64,000 nt of DNA from Rhabditoides inermis (taxonomy: Eukaryota > Nematoda > Chromadorea > Rhabditida > Rhabditidae): contig CAWZYM010000099.1 of NCBI GenBank assembly GCA_963966185.1, positions 21,001 through 85,000 of the forward strand, in the 5' to 3' direction. Within the stretch, counting starts at the first letter, position 1. Every line of letters begins with the position of its first letter. The notes under the pieces were generated by a model, which searched no databases, was not told where the DNA came from, and was given only the letters and a program-made list of their open reading frames with translations. Position numbers and translations under genes: made by a program. This document shows positions 1 to 9,946 of the stretch, one piece after another.

Positions 1-170
1 CGCATCCACATACGATACTATCGAGCCCAGCTTCTACGCCTAAATTTGAACATTTTTGGAATAATTTTGAACTATAATGCTAAATTTCTATTGTCAAAGA
101 TAAATATTTTGCTACACTATTCGTCATTCGGCTTTAATTGTGCGAAGCTCCGCCCACTTATCAATTGAAA
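1..170. repeat. Duplicated segment, copy 1 (matches about 5118-5276)
   Basis: This stretch matches about 5118-5276 in the same orientation. The last 50 bases or so (from TTTGCTACACTATTCGTCAT to CAATTGAAATT) are nearly identical, and the left part has scattered substitutions and a short indel. Copy 2 lies just upstream of a zinc-finger gene, while this copy abuts the truncated end of a leucyl-tRNA synthetase fragment. It may be a dispersed repeat or a duplicated 5' flank; the sequence alone does not decide. Confidence 0.8.
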
Positions 171-171
171 T

Positions 172-199
172 TGTGTCACAGGTGTTGTGTCACAGGTGT
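172..199. repeat. 14-bp tandem duplication at the LeuRS breakpoint
   Basis: TGTGTCACAGGTGT occurs twice in direct succession, exactly between the duplicated segment and the LeuRS-like DNA. A small direct duplication of this kind is typical of a repaired breakpoint. Confidence 0.8.
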
Positions 200-214
200 T
201 ATCACTAGAACGAT

Positions 215-1139
215 GAGGACCGATCTCTTCCCAAAGTCAATCTTCTTGGCAGCGCGGAGGCGGCCAAACTGCCAGCGCACAAACGAGTCGTAGTAGGGGT
301 TCACTTCGGTGGTGATGAAGGAACGACGCCAGCCAACCTGTATAAACGCGTCAAAACGCAAATGATGAAATGCATTCCCACCTTGATACACATCTGCTTG
401 AGGTGGGAGATGCAGTAGGGAGGGAAGTGCTCGAGCCAGTGGTTGGCGTCGGCAAACCTACAATATGCATAAACACGAATACAATAACACCACTGTACTT
501 GGCAATCTCCTCGTCTTTCATGCCAAGCGACTGCAAGATCTGCCACTGGTACTTGCCTGGACCAGTCTTCGCGACCAGCTTGCTCTGCAACTCAACGGCA
601 TCATCGCATCAGAATATAGGGTTTACGCACCTTCTTTCCCTTACTCTTGTCCTTAGTGATCTCGTCGAGAGCGGACACCTCCTTCGGCTTCTTCTCAAAT
701 TGGGGAACACAAGCGGGTTGCCGAAATCCTCAAGCTCGTGCTTGATGTTATCGGCTGATGCCTAGAACTCATAACAAAAGAACATAATCGTTGCTATTCA
801 GTTTCGAACCTTGAACCCCCTTGGCATTCCAGTGCAGTGGAGGCCAAAAGGGAAGAGGCAATTGAATCCCTTCAGGCGCTTGTAGCCCATAGCGAACTTG
901 CACTTGGACACGGTGAAGGTGTGCCCGAGATGAAGACGGCCATTCATGTACGGGTACGGGAACGTCGTCAGATACTTGGGGCGATTCCTACATTGATATG
1001 GCTGAATGTTCTTTGCGTAACGAACTCACTCATTAGACTTGGCATTCGACTCGAACGCCTTCTTCTCCTCCCACTTCTTCTGAATCTCGGCCTCGGCCTC
1101 CAAAAGAGCCGCCACCTTGCTACGCTCCTTGGCCGCCAT
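215..1139 (-). pseudogene. LARS1: Cytosolic leucyl-tRNA synthetase, 5' partial, frameshifted copy
   Basis: Minus-strand exons encode the N-terminal part of cytosolic LeuRS, the class I enzyme that charges tRNA-Leu. The start is at 1139, reading MAAKERSKVAALLEAEAEIQ, 20 bases after an acceptor-like TTTTCAG. Later exons give [18 protein letters not shown] with the HIGH-type motif, then [30 protein letters not shown] and [13 protein letters not shown]. Introns are retained, so this is not a retrocopy. Similarity stops near FGKR at about 225, where no good donor is seen and duplicated DNA begins. Two further lesions are visible. A one-base deletion in a C-run near 703-708 shifts the frame between a DNIKHELEDFG segment and a KKPKEVSALDEITKDKSKGKK segment. 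The usual MPIKACADK region is also altered to MPRGFK. It could be a truncated duplicate, or a real gene continuing leftwards with a base-calling error. Confidence 0.62.
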
Positions 1140-1260
1140 ATTATGGGGGTACCCTGAAAATGGTGATAAAACTATGACGAAATCACATATACGACATTTG
1201 GATGGGACAAAGTCGCGAACTGTCAATGTCAATAGGATAGCATAGCATAACACTATAACA

Positions 1261-1425
1261 CAGAATCAGAATCAGAATATTTATCAAATAGCACATTACA
1301 ATTATGTAAATTACGGCAAGGTTACGGTAAAATACAGTAATGCAACGCCTACTGCGAGTCCCAATAACACGGATTTCGGTAGTCCCGTGGATGCGTGCGT
1401 GCTGTTGGTGGTGCTTGTCATCCCC
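1261..1425 (+). repeat. Dispersed element R1, copy 1
   Basis: About 165 bp match the reverse complement of about 62840-63003. The central 90 bp or so, from TACAATTATGTAAATTACGG to GGATTTCGGTAGTCCCG, are identical in both copies and the flanks are diverged. A shorter, diverged third match (AACACGGATTTCGG and neighbours) lies near 43890-43925. No open transposase is visible, so this is a short non-autonomous element or the remnant of a larger one. Confidence 0.85.
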
Positions 1426-1428
1426 TGC

Positions 1429-1606
1429 TTGCGGCTTCTGGGGAAGTTTCGATCTCGGCGGCGGAAGATCCGGGCTTCAACGATCGATCGCGAAGAGACG
1501 TCTCCGAGAGTTTCATCGTCTTCGAGGATTCCTCTCCAGTCTCAATGCCGTAGATGTAGAGAGTAGCAAAATCGAGTACCAGTCCGGTTAGTGTCCTCCG
1601 CCGCAC
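1429..1606 (-). other. Possible coding exon or gene relic of unknown family
   Basis: A minus-strand open frame reads LVLDFATLYIYGIETGEESS followed by a Ser/Thr-rich tail and a stop at about 1421. The composition (a hydrophobic stretch, then a charged, phosphorylatable tail) resembles the C-terminal exon of a membrane protein. No clear acceptor or partner exon was found, and the 3' end touches repeat R1. It may be a decayed fragment, or chance. Confidence 0.2.
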
Positions 1607-2248
1607 AGCATTGTTCAGGGGTCGGGGGAATAACAGAGGAAGGCACGCGACCGCGCGCTAGCAGAGAAAGGAAAGGAAGAAAGGAAAATAACACAGATAA
1701 CGAACAAATAATGTGAAATTCATGACCTAACCCCTCCAGATATGCCTTATCGAGAAAGATGCGCGTGTGGAGGAGGAAATTATCACATCACACAATATAC
1801 ACTTGTGGATATACAAGATGTGGGGAATTAGAGAGGGCGCGCCAGCGCCCTCTCGTTTGTACTGGATGTCCCCGCGCGCTAGAATGCTCAAAAACGACTT
1901 TTCCCGGATGAAGCACTTTTCCTCATTTTGAAGTGATTTCCACTGTTACATTGCATTCACATCTCTATTCGATAGAGTTATAGAAAGTTGTATTGAGTTT
2001 GATTGAATTTGAAGCGAGATACGGAGAGTCCGCATTCGAGTGCGGATTGAGATTGGTGTCGGTCGCTCGGGCGGGCGGGCGCTCGGGCGGGCGGGCGTCG
2101 GACAATCGCTTTCGCCCCGCCCCCTCTGTGTGTGAGTGAGAGAGAGAGAGATAGGCGAATAGCGGGTGCGCGTCGGTATCCTCGCAGCGAATCGCGAACG
2201 TGTATGAAAATGTAATTTTGTGAAACAAAACTTAAGAAAAGAACAGAT
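1607..2248. other. Intergenic, no gene seen
   Basis: Mixed-composition spacer with a GC-rich GGGCGGGCG tandem near 2062-2098 and a short GA run near 2136-2151. No credible exon or RNA gene was found. Confidence 0.6.
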
Positions 2249-2583
2249 ATTATCTTTCAAAAGTACTTCCAAGTAAAAGTAGTTGGTTTGTACCGTTGTC
2301 TCAGTTGAGCAAAAGGACTGACATGTTTTCAATGGAGACATGTGGAAACAGGCTCTCAGCATTATTCGACGTGTTATGTTACAACAGAAGTTGTGCTTTT
2401 AGATAATAACTGCATGACTTCGTAAACGCGTTCATTATAATATGGCCGCTTTGCACTGGTATGAGAGAGAGAGCCTGTTGGGGTTGGCACATGTCTCCAT
2501 TGAAAACATGTCAGTCCTTTTGCTCAACTGAGACAGCGGTACAAACCAACTACTTTTACTTGGAAGTACTTTTGAAAGATAAT
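2249..2583. repeat. Long inverted repeat (fold-back)
   Basis: The arms are 2249-2358 and about 2469-2583. Outer arms of about 95 bp are reverse complements with a single visible mismatch (ACCGTTGTCTC against the complement of GAGACAGCGG). Inner ends pair again through GAGAGCCTGTT. The loop is about 110 bp and non-coding. This is the structure of a MITE or fold-back element; no clear target-site duplication was seen. Confidence 0.85.
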
Positions 2584-2910
2584 CACTGATTTGTATCACA
2601 ATCGACAAAGGAGAATAATATTCTGCCTGCACCCGACACACTACTGTTGCTCCTTTGTACGCCTCCCGCAGTTCCTACATACTTGTTGATGAGCACGAGC
2701 GAGACACCACTAAAAAAAGCTCGGCATCAAATACAAATAAAAAACATGTATATTTACAAAGCAAAACACGAGGGCATTCGATAGGAGAAACACGCACATC
2801 GCTACAGTAGACGGCGCGGTAATGTGCTGCTAGATTCATACGATCTAACAGCGTTCATAGTGCGGGAAATAAATGACAAAAATATACATGTTTAAAACAC
2901 GCCGAAATTT

Positions 2911-3064
2911 GGCAACCTGGAAAGTTCAGCCGTACAGCCGTACAGCCGTACACCAGTACAGCCGCAAAAAAGTACAGCACATGACGTCACGAGTACATGT
3001 GGTGTACTCGTGACGTCATGTGCTGTACTTTTTGCGGCTGTACGGCTGAACTTTCCAGGTTGCC
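2911..3064. mobile_element. Fold-back element with 9-bp target-site duplication
   Basis: A near-perfect palindrome starts GGCAACCTGGAAAGTTCAGC and ends with its complement. The right arm (3001-3064) pairs with the left arm, apart from a left-arm insertion of about 24 bp made of extra TACAGCCG units. CCGAAATTT occurs immediately on both sides (2902-2910 and 3065-3073). A 9-bp duplication is typical of Mutator-like (MULE) insertions. There is no internal coding capacity. Confidence 0.85.
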
Positions 3065-3288
3065 CCGAAATTTCGCGAAAACCGAAAGAAATCGCAGTGA
3101 TTGCTGTTCAACATATGTGTATGACAATTTTCTATTTTGCACGAAAATGCACAACATAGCACTACTATAATTGTCCGTGACAAAAATATCGTTTTCTCAC
3201 TCTCGATTGATTTGATATTACTTCCGCGTTGTTAACATATTTTTGATTCTTAATACACCCAACACCATCTCCAGGGATCCATCCGTCA

Positions 3289-4681
3289 TGAACTATCGCC
3301 GCACAAATGACGAGTCTTCGGTGAGTCTCCTGTCCGATGTGATGATCTCCTTGTTTTGTTTAGATCAATATCGCCCACATGCACGTGGCGGGGAATTTGG
3401 TCACGGTCAGTGTACTACTTCTTGTTGCATTACGTTGTCATAGTATCGGTGTGCGATATATGATTAGACCCACCTATAACAATACTTATTCATCGATCGA
3501 TTGCAGCACATTCACCATCACCACCACCACTATCACCACCATCATGGTGATGGTGGACGGAGGCGGGTGGATGAGAGCGTGTCGTCCTCGTCGATCGGTC
3601 TCGGTATGTTGTCTTTCAGCGACTGCTCACATGCGTAATGTTCAGATGACGGACCTGCAGGACGCGCGTGTTCGCCGCGCAGTTCGGCGTCCGGCGATGC
3701 CGCAGGCAACGATGGTGCAAACCAGGTAATTCCGTATTTTTATTGTTTACTTATTGATAGCCTGATCCAGCCGTTTGATGCCGAGAAGGTAAGGCAGGCG
3801 ATCGCGGCCGTCAGTGCCGCGATGCGCCAAGACAGAGGCAACTCCGTTCTCGTCGTAGCCACAGACGCGGAGTTTACTTGTGAGTTTTTTTTCATGTTTG
3901 GGGATTTTGTTGTTTCACAAGTACTCCAGTCTCATTCATTTCTTCAGCTATCTTTGGCGTCTCCACCTTCCGCGGCCCGCTCTCACGACTGGAAGGATCG
4001 CTGATATTGATCAGCTTCGACGCGGAAGGCGCTGTGTTTGCTGTTCTTTATGCCAGCGACGATCTGCTGCGGAAGGTAGGTATATCTAACAACGATTTGT
4101 TGTTCACCCTATTCGTTGTTTTACAGGACAGTCTGTGCGTGGCGCTAAGGGGCGTGTTCGAAGTGCGCCCCATCTCGGAGTTCATCGCGCACCCGCGGGT
4201 GGTAGAGAATTGCGCCGAGGTGAGTGTTGGGCTTGGGGGGAGGTGGATGTGTTTCTCTCACGTGCTGCTGCTCAGGTACTATGGTATTGCACCAGCGCGC
4301 ACCTGCGCAAGGTCGTGCCTTCCGCTGTCTTTGCTTCCATTGTCGACCACTCACCATTTAGGGCCACCGAGCTTGTACAGGTGTGATCACTCATTTATTC
4401 ATTCAATATTTACTTACGTATCGATTGATGTATCGATTAATTCACTGCGTTGAATTACGTATCGATTGATTCACTATTAAATGTTAAGTAATATTTTAAT
4501 GTGCCAGACGGCAGTGGCCGAAATGCATCGGCGGAAGAAACTGGGGGCAAAGAAGAAGGCGGCTACGGGCAGCAAGGAAAGGGAAGGACGCAAGGAGAAG
4601 CAAGGAGCAGGTGACGTGTATTGGTTTTCAATTTGTCTCTTCCCTCTCCCTCCCCCCTCCGCCTCTCTCCCCCCTCTATAC

Positions 4682-4714
<33 letters not shown>

Positions 4715-4834
4715 CTTGTGTGTGTCTTTCTTTGATATGTATGGTTTTAGACCGGCAAGAGGGAGGCTCCTGTCTCGTCAAACAACAGCACGCGGAAGAC
4801 TGCCAAGGTCAAGAAGCCTAAGAAGAACAAATAA
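3289..4834 (+). CDS. Unrecognised protein with His-rich and Lys-rich ends
   Basis: About eight small exons can be joined in frame from ATG 3289. The product begins MNYRRTNDESS and passes through a His-rich tract (HIHHHHHYHHHHGDGG, about residues 26-41) and a Ser/Gly-rich linker. A compact region follows with PFDAEKVRQAIAAVSAAM, NSVLVVATDAEF, GSLILISFDAEGAVFAVLY and SLCVALRGVFEVRPISEF. It ends in a basic tail (HRRKKLGAKKKAATGS ... KVKKPKKNK). The tail suggests nuclear or nucleic-acid contact, by inference only. The last intron contains a CT tract (4681-4712), and its donor, hence the final frame, is uncertain; another join would stop at 4821. No family was recognised. Confidence 0.6.
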
Positions 4835-5117
4835 TGTGGGTTGGGTATTGGGCGTATCGTGTTTTTTGCGTCCCGGCAAGGGTCAGCCGCAGGTGAGAGA
4901 GAGAGGCGCGGGAAAATATGCTGCGGGGTATCCTTGACTCGACTTGCAGGTCAACTTGTCTTACTAATTTCTTTCAGGTCTCGCACCTCCCGTCAGAGCC
5001 ACAAGCCTCCCCGCGCCCTCGTACACCCTACCCGATCTATTCGTACACCCTACCCGATCTCCCGCTCGTCGTCTCGCCCGTTTCCCGCTGTCCCGCACCC
5101 ATCCATTCCAGTCCCAT
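4835..5117. other. Intergenic, no gene seen
   Basis: Spacer between the unknown gene and the duplicated segment. It holds two imperfect copies of TACACCCTACCCGATCT near 5025-5062 and no exon-like frame with splice support. Confidence 0.5.
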
Positions 5118-5276
5118 CGCACCTAAATACGATACTATCAAGCCCAGTTTCTATGCCTAAATATAAATACTTTGAATTATAATGCTAAATTTCTATGGTC
5201 AAAAATAAATATTTTGCTACACTATTCGTCATTCGGCTTTAATTGTGCGAAGCTCCGCCCACTTATCAATTGAAAT
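5118..5276. repeat. Duplicated segment, copy 2 (matches 1-170)
   Basis: Second copy of the segment at the left window end, lying about 90-250 bp upstream of the zinc-finger gene start. If it is that gene's own 5' flank, the copy at 1-170 carries its promoter-proximal DNA. Confidence 0.8.
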
Positions 5277-5366
5277 TATTTGCTGTTTTCTTTTGTTTTC
5301 GTTGCTTACAAATTTTTTTTAATGATTTCATTTGTGTTTTAGTGAATGTGATTCAACTGTTGGAAG

Positions 5367-8300
5367 ATGGAGGTGGATTGTGAGATGGATGTGAACATCG
5401 TGTACGCGTTCGAAGACCCCTCGGGCGATCTGGAGATGGCGCATTGCGTCTCGGCTCCGGCTGACTCCAGCATGCGACAAAACACCTACGCAGACGAGCT
5501 GTTCGACGAAAACACCATGCAGTCAGCAGGTTGGCTTGTTTTCCATAGTTTTGCTGGTATTCAACGCTCGCCAGATTTCATCTACCGCTCGGATCGCGAG
5601 ATAGAGGAGTTGATGGTGGGCGCGGAGACGGAAGTGTACGCGGAGGAGCAGCCAGTGGAGATGATGATCGGGCAGGAGGACAGTCTGATGGGCGTCGACC
5701 TGCAGGCGCCCTTCCTCGCTCCCATCGACTTCCGGAATGAGGTGTGAGCGAGAGAGAGTGAGGCGAGGTGGTTAGGTGAAGGTGAGGCGAGTACTTTGCT
5801 CAGCCTTCGGAGATCTTGAACCTACTGTTTCATGATATTGTGATTGCGATTATGTTCAGATTCCTCATAAATCTCTGACTCTGTATGTTTGCAGTCGTCG
5901 TCGCTGATGGATCTGTGCCAGGACGGCGACTTCTCCAACTTCTTCACCGAACAGGAGAACGTGCCGCCCCCCGACTGCGTCCAGACTGGCAAGAGGAAGA
6001 AGAAGAAGGACAACCGCCGGAACAGGAACAAGAAGGATTACGTGAGTGCGAAGTGGGCATGGTTCTCAGATATTTGACTTCGAAAAGCCTTCGGAACACG
6101 CTGTTCGGTCGTTTCGAAGGGGCTGTTTCGAAAAGTGTTGTCATATTCAGATATAACGGATAAACGCTTGATTGACCTATACCATCACAGCGCAGCCTGT
6201 TCGGTCCGCGCGTGTTCGTGGTGCAGGTGGTCGACTCGCTCGGCTTCAGCCACGATGTTAACGTCGAGAGGCGGCGCAACGACGACGGCGCCAGTGAGTG
6301 AATTTGTCAGGAGAGGCCTATCTAGATGTAGCAGCTCTATTGTCGGGCTAGGTCTCTCTACTTTTGGCATCAAGCTGCTCCATTTTTTCTGATCAGTGAG
6401 TGCGCCAGAATTTTCATTTTAGCTTCATGCGTACTCTCGTTGTTCTCAGAATATTTAGAATACGTCTCGTTAGAATTCGGAACGTATCTTCTGTTGCAGT
6501 TGAGATCGTGTGCCCGGACTGCTCCACTCCGTTCCGCCGCATTGTGCGCCTCATCGAACACTACAAGGACCACCACACGGTGTATGTATTCATTATAGAT
6601 TTATATAGTTATATTTATAGATTTATGTTAGTGTAACATAGTGTATGAATTTTGCTAATACCAATAAGTACATAAAAATTGTATTTTCAGCATTCCGTAT
6701 TCCGTGAACCACATCGTGAAGGTGCTCAAGATGAAGACGACCGAAAAGGTGTTTTTCTTTTCCTGTTATTTATTAGCAATTGCAGGAGAAGAAGTCGGAG
6801 GGTTCGCCAAAATCGCAGCGTGCCGCCTCGGTAGTCGTTGGTACTTAAATACTGAATCGCGTAAACATGTTTTCAGGGCGAGTTTCCGTGCGGGATCTGC
6901 GAGAAGGTGTTCACTCGCAAGTACCGTGCGGCTATTCATGCTGAGACGCACAACAAGTGCGCCACACCCTGCACCCACTGCGAGCAGCGATTCAAGGGTG
7001 AGTAAGTTCCACAACTTCCGGAAATGATTTTAAAAAATCTTTTATGATTCTCAGGTCCGATGTCTCTGTCTCGGCACGCGGTGCGGGTGCACTTTGGCGG
7101 CGACCGGCGGCGGTGGCTGGAGGAGACGAGGCCGGCAGAGTTCGAGAAGCTGCTGGCAGATGAGAAGGCCAAGAAGGAGAAGGCCGGCCAGAAGACGCCG
7201 TGTCGGCCGAGGAAGAGGAAGGTGGAAGAGAAAGAGGAGAGGAAGACGACTGAAGTGGAAGGAAAGGTGAATGAGGGGAGTGCGGAGATATCTGCGAAGA
7301 AGGTGAAGAAGACGAGGGAGCCCAAGCTCAAGAAGCAACCGAAGACGAAGATTGTCAAGCCGCCGAAAACGAAGACTCGCAAGCCAGCCGAAGCAAAGAC
7401 GCCAAAGTTCACGCCGGCGCGTGCCAAGACTGGTACGTCGGCGAAAACGGTGAGTACAATTTCTTTGGTGTGTTCTGTCATCGAGTATAATTGGATTGCA
7501 GTTACCGTAACCTCAATTTACGTGGCCACTTGATTCGAAACTAATATTCCTCTTCAGCAGCCGCCGCCGCCTGGGAATAGCCTGCGTCTGGCGCGCAATC
7601 TGATAGTGCGCGCGGGCGAGTTGATATGTGGGGAGACGACTCCACCGTCGACCCCGCCGCCCTCGCCGCCACACGGGGTGCAGCCGCCGGCCGTGGCCCA
7701 CCTGCCAGCGAGGAGCCGGCCCGCCTGCAGGGTCTTCCCCTCGCCCCTCCCACTCAACCCCACGCCCGCTCAGAAGACAGCCAGTGTGTGGAGGTGGGTC
7801 GCGGGTTGGCGTAGTCGGTCTCTTCGAAGAATCAGATTCGAAGTGGTTTGAGGGCGCTACTTATGCGTGGAGGTTGGGAGGGCGGTGGAGTTTGACGTTT
7901 TCCGTCTGCAGGTCGGCGTACCAGACGTCGCACGCGGTGTCGGCGTGCATGCGTCTGATCGGCGGCGGGCGGCTGCGCATGGAGGCGCGGGTGCGCGTCG
8001 ATGGGGAGGAAGCGGTGAGTGAGGGAGAAGAGGGGGGGGGGGGGGAATATTTAAAATTTATCTCGTATCAATATCAAGTAGCACTTCATATCGATTACGT
8101 GGAGTAGAAGGATTGAAAGGGATCGCTTCGGTCAGAAAGGAGAGAACCACGATGAATGTGTGGGCAGTGTCGTCGAAACAGCTGCAACGCGCCTTCTAAA
8201 AAACACACGGTTTGGTCGATCAGTTATGAAGGGAACTACGAAGACCGAAGAAACCATTTTCGAAGTGGTTAGAGGGCGCACAATAGGCTGATCACTTCAG

Positions 8301-9114
8301 GCGCCTCGCCGCTCGGATGACTCATTGGTGTGTCCGCCGGTCGTCGCGTCAACGAGGACGTGGCTCACCAGGTGGGCTCCATCAATCGATCACTCGATTC
8401 AAGACCACGTGGTTTCAGTTCGGACACGACGGGAGTGTTGTCGTGTGCGCTGCGCAGCGAGCGCACCCGCGGACCGGCGACTGGCATGGAGGGGGTGACG
8501 TGAGTGGGGAATGATATAATTTGGAAGTTTACGAATGGACTATTTTATTCCAATAAAGTAGAAGAATTACGATATGGATGGATGGCTGCAGGTCTCGCAA
8601 CATCTCGTTCACCTCCATATCCTCGTCGCTCGTGGCGCACAAGGAGCCGGGCGACTATGCCTATGTGGGTGGAGGAGGTCTCATCTCTATGAATCGCCAG
8701 AGTACTTCGATTTTCTCGAATGTTGCAAAATGTGTTTCTTTCCGTCTTATCTGATCTACCCCACAGCTTTATGCGAAAGTTGTGATATCAGTTGTGATGT
8801 AATGAATAAGAGAATAATGATTGTACGATTACCAGTTTCGACTCCTATGTCTGATCTCATCTCCATATGTCTGCAGACGCGGTGCATGTGGAGTGCGAAG
8901 GGCCCGGAGTGCAGTGTGGTGACGGAGCAGCAGTGGAGGAAGAGGGCGGAGAAGGAGCAGGGTACTCTTCTTGCAAGGGAGATGGGAGGCGAGGAGCCGA
9001 TAGAGCTTCCGGAGAATGGAGCGAACCAGGTATGTGATTGTGGTGTTAGTTGTTCTGTACATTTATATTCAGGCTGTGGAGGCAGAAAAGCCTGAGGAAG
9101 AGATGATGGAATGA
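5367..9114 (+). CDS. C2H2 zinc-finger protein with basic tail
   Basis: A multi-exon gene starting MEVDCEMDVNIVYAFEDPSG, an acidic N-terminus, with a splice-acceptor-like TGTGTTTTAG 25 bases before the ATG. After a basic patch (KRKKKKDNRRNRNKK) come three zinc-finger-like units: CPDCSTPFRRIVRLIEHYKD with HH, CGICEKVFTRKYRAAIHAET, and CTHCEQRFKGPMSLSRHAVR. A long Lys/Pro-rich region follows (about 7130-7450), then a Pro-rich segment and less conserved exons. The fingers imply nucleic-acid binding in the nucleus; targets are unknown. The reading frame of the last two exons is ambiguous because two frames stay open. One ends KPEEEMME at 9114, the other stops at about 9093. The introns hold a 14-G run (8032-8045) and two related TTCGAAGTGGTT-containing repeats. 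Confidence 0.75.
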
Positions 9115-9135
9115 TACGGTGAGTCTCCCGCGTTT

Positions 9136-9137
<2 letters not shown>

Positions 9138-9175
<38 letters not shown>
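9138..9175. repeat. (CT)n microsatellite
   Basis: About 19 CT units just past the zinc-finger gene stop. Confidence 0.9.
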
Positions 9176-9178
<3 letters not shown>

Positions 9179-9439
9179 TAGCTCATTCCTCTTTCCAGGT
9201 GATTACCGAGTTTTCTGCTCTTGACGAGCCGCACGATAAAGTGATCTGAGATCACCGAAACATAATTTCTTTTGTTGATATACATTATGTATTGTTGTGT
9301 TTTGTTATGTTACTAGTTACTACAAGTACTTGCTCACGTTTTCCTCAGTTCACGTTTTTTGTTATTCTTTCTTGTTAGACATGGTCCAACTATGCGTCTT
9401 TTGTTCGAATTTGTTACAGCGTTTTTGAAAGAGAGAGAG

Positions 9440-9445
9440 AATAAA
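9440..9445 (+). terminator. Poly(A) signal AATAAA
   Basis: Canonical hexamer about 330 bp past the stop of the zinc-finger gene, the first good match downstream. Confidence 0.4.
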
Positions 9446-9688
9446 TGTCTTTATCTGTTCGAACTTGCGATGTTGATGTCGTGATTATTTGACTATTGCA
9501 TTGTGCGGTGTGAAAAGGGGCGGAGTCGGGGAGAGAGATTGGGTGAAAGGAGAGAACCAGGGAGAAGAGAATGCAGTGATCACCATTCGAGAGACGGTCG
9601 AGATTCACCTAGTCATTTTTGTCGCTGGTTCAGTGTCGTATTGATTGTGTGGTTTTAGTGATTGCGTGATCACCTGTTTTTTCTAGCA

Positions 9689-9913
9689 ATGCGTCTCCTC
9701 TACCTCCTTCCCTTGTTGTCGTTGTCGACTGCCAAGCCATCTGAGAGGATGTGCGGCGCTTTTGCCAAGTTCGCGGAAAGGTGGAATCCCCTTCCCGAGA
9801 CACTCCATTCCTGGGCAGCCGGCAACTGTGACAAGATTCATCCCAGACCCGAGGGAATGACGTGCGCGGATATCGTACAGGTGAGAGAGAGAGAGGAAGA
9901 GGGAAAGAGAGAA

Positions 9914-9946
<33 letters not shown>

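Larger units (their letters stand above)
9115..9688. other. Intergenic with CT microsatellite
   Basis: Contains a (CT)n tract at about 9138-9175. An AATAAA at 9440-9445 could serve the zinc-finger gene. CCTGTTTTTTCTAG ends at 9686, two bases before the next ATG, and looks like a trans-splice acceptor. No other gene was seen. Confidence 0.55.

Noticed and set aside
460..500. Apparent splice lesion in the LeuRS fragment after KYS
   Set aside because: Using the donor AA|GTACAG gives a correct join EEIAK-FADANHW, so this point is not a defect.
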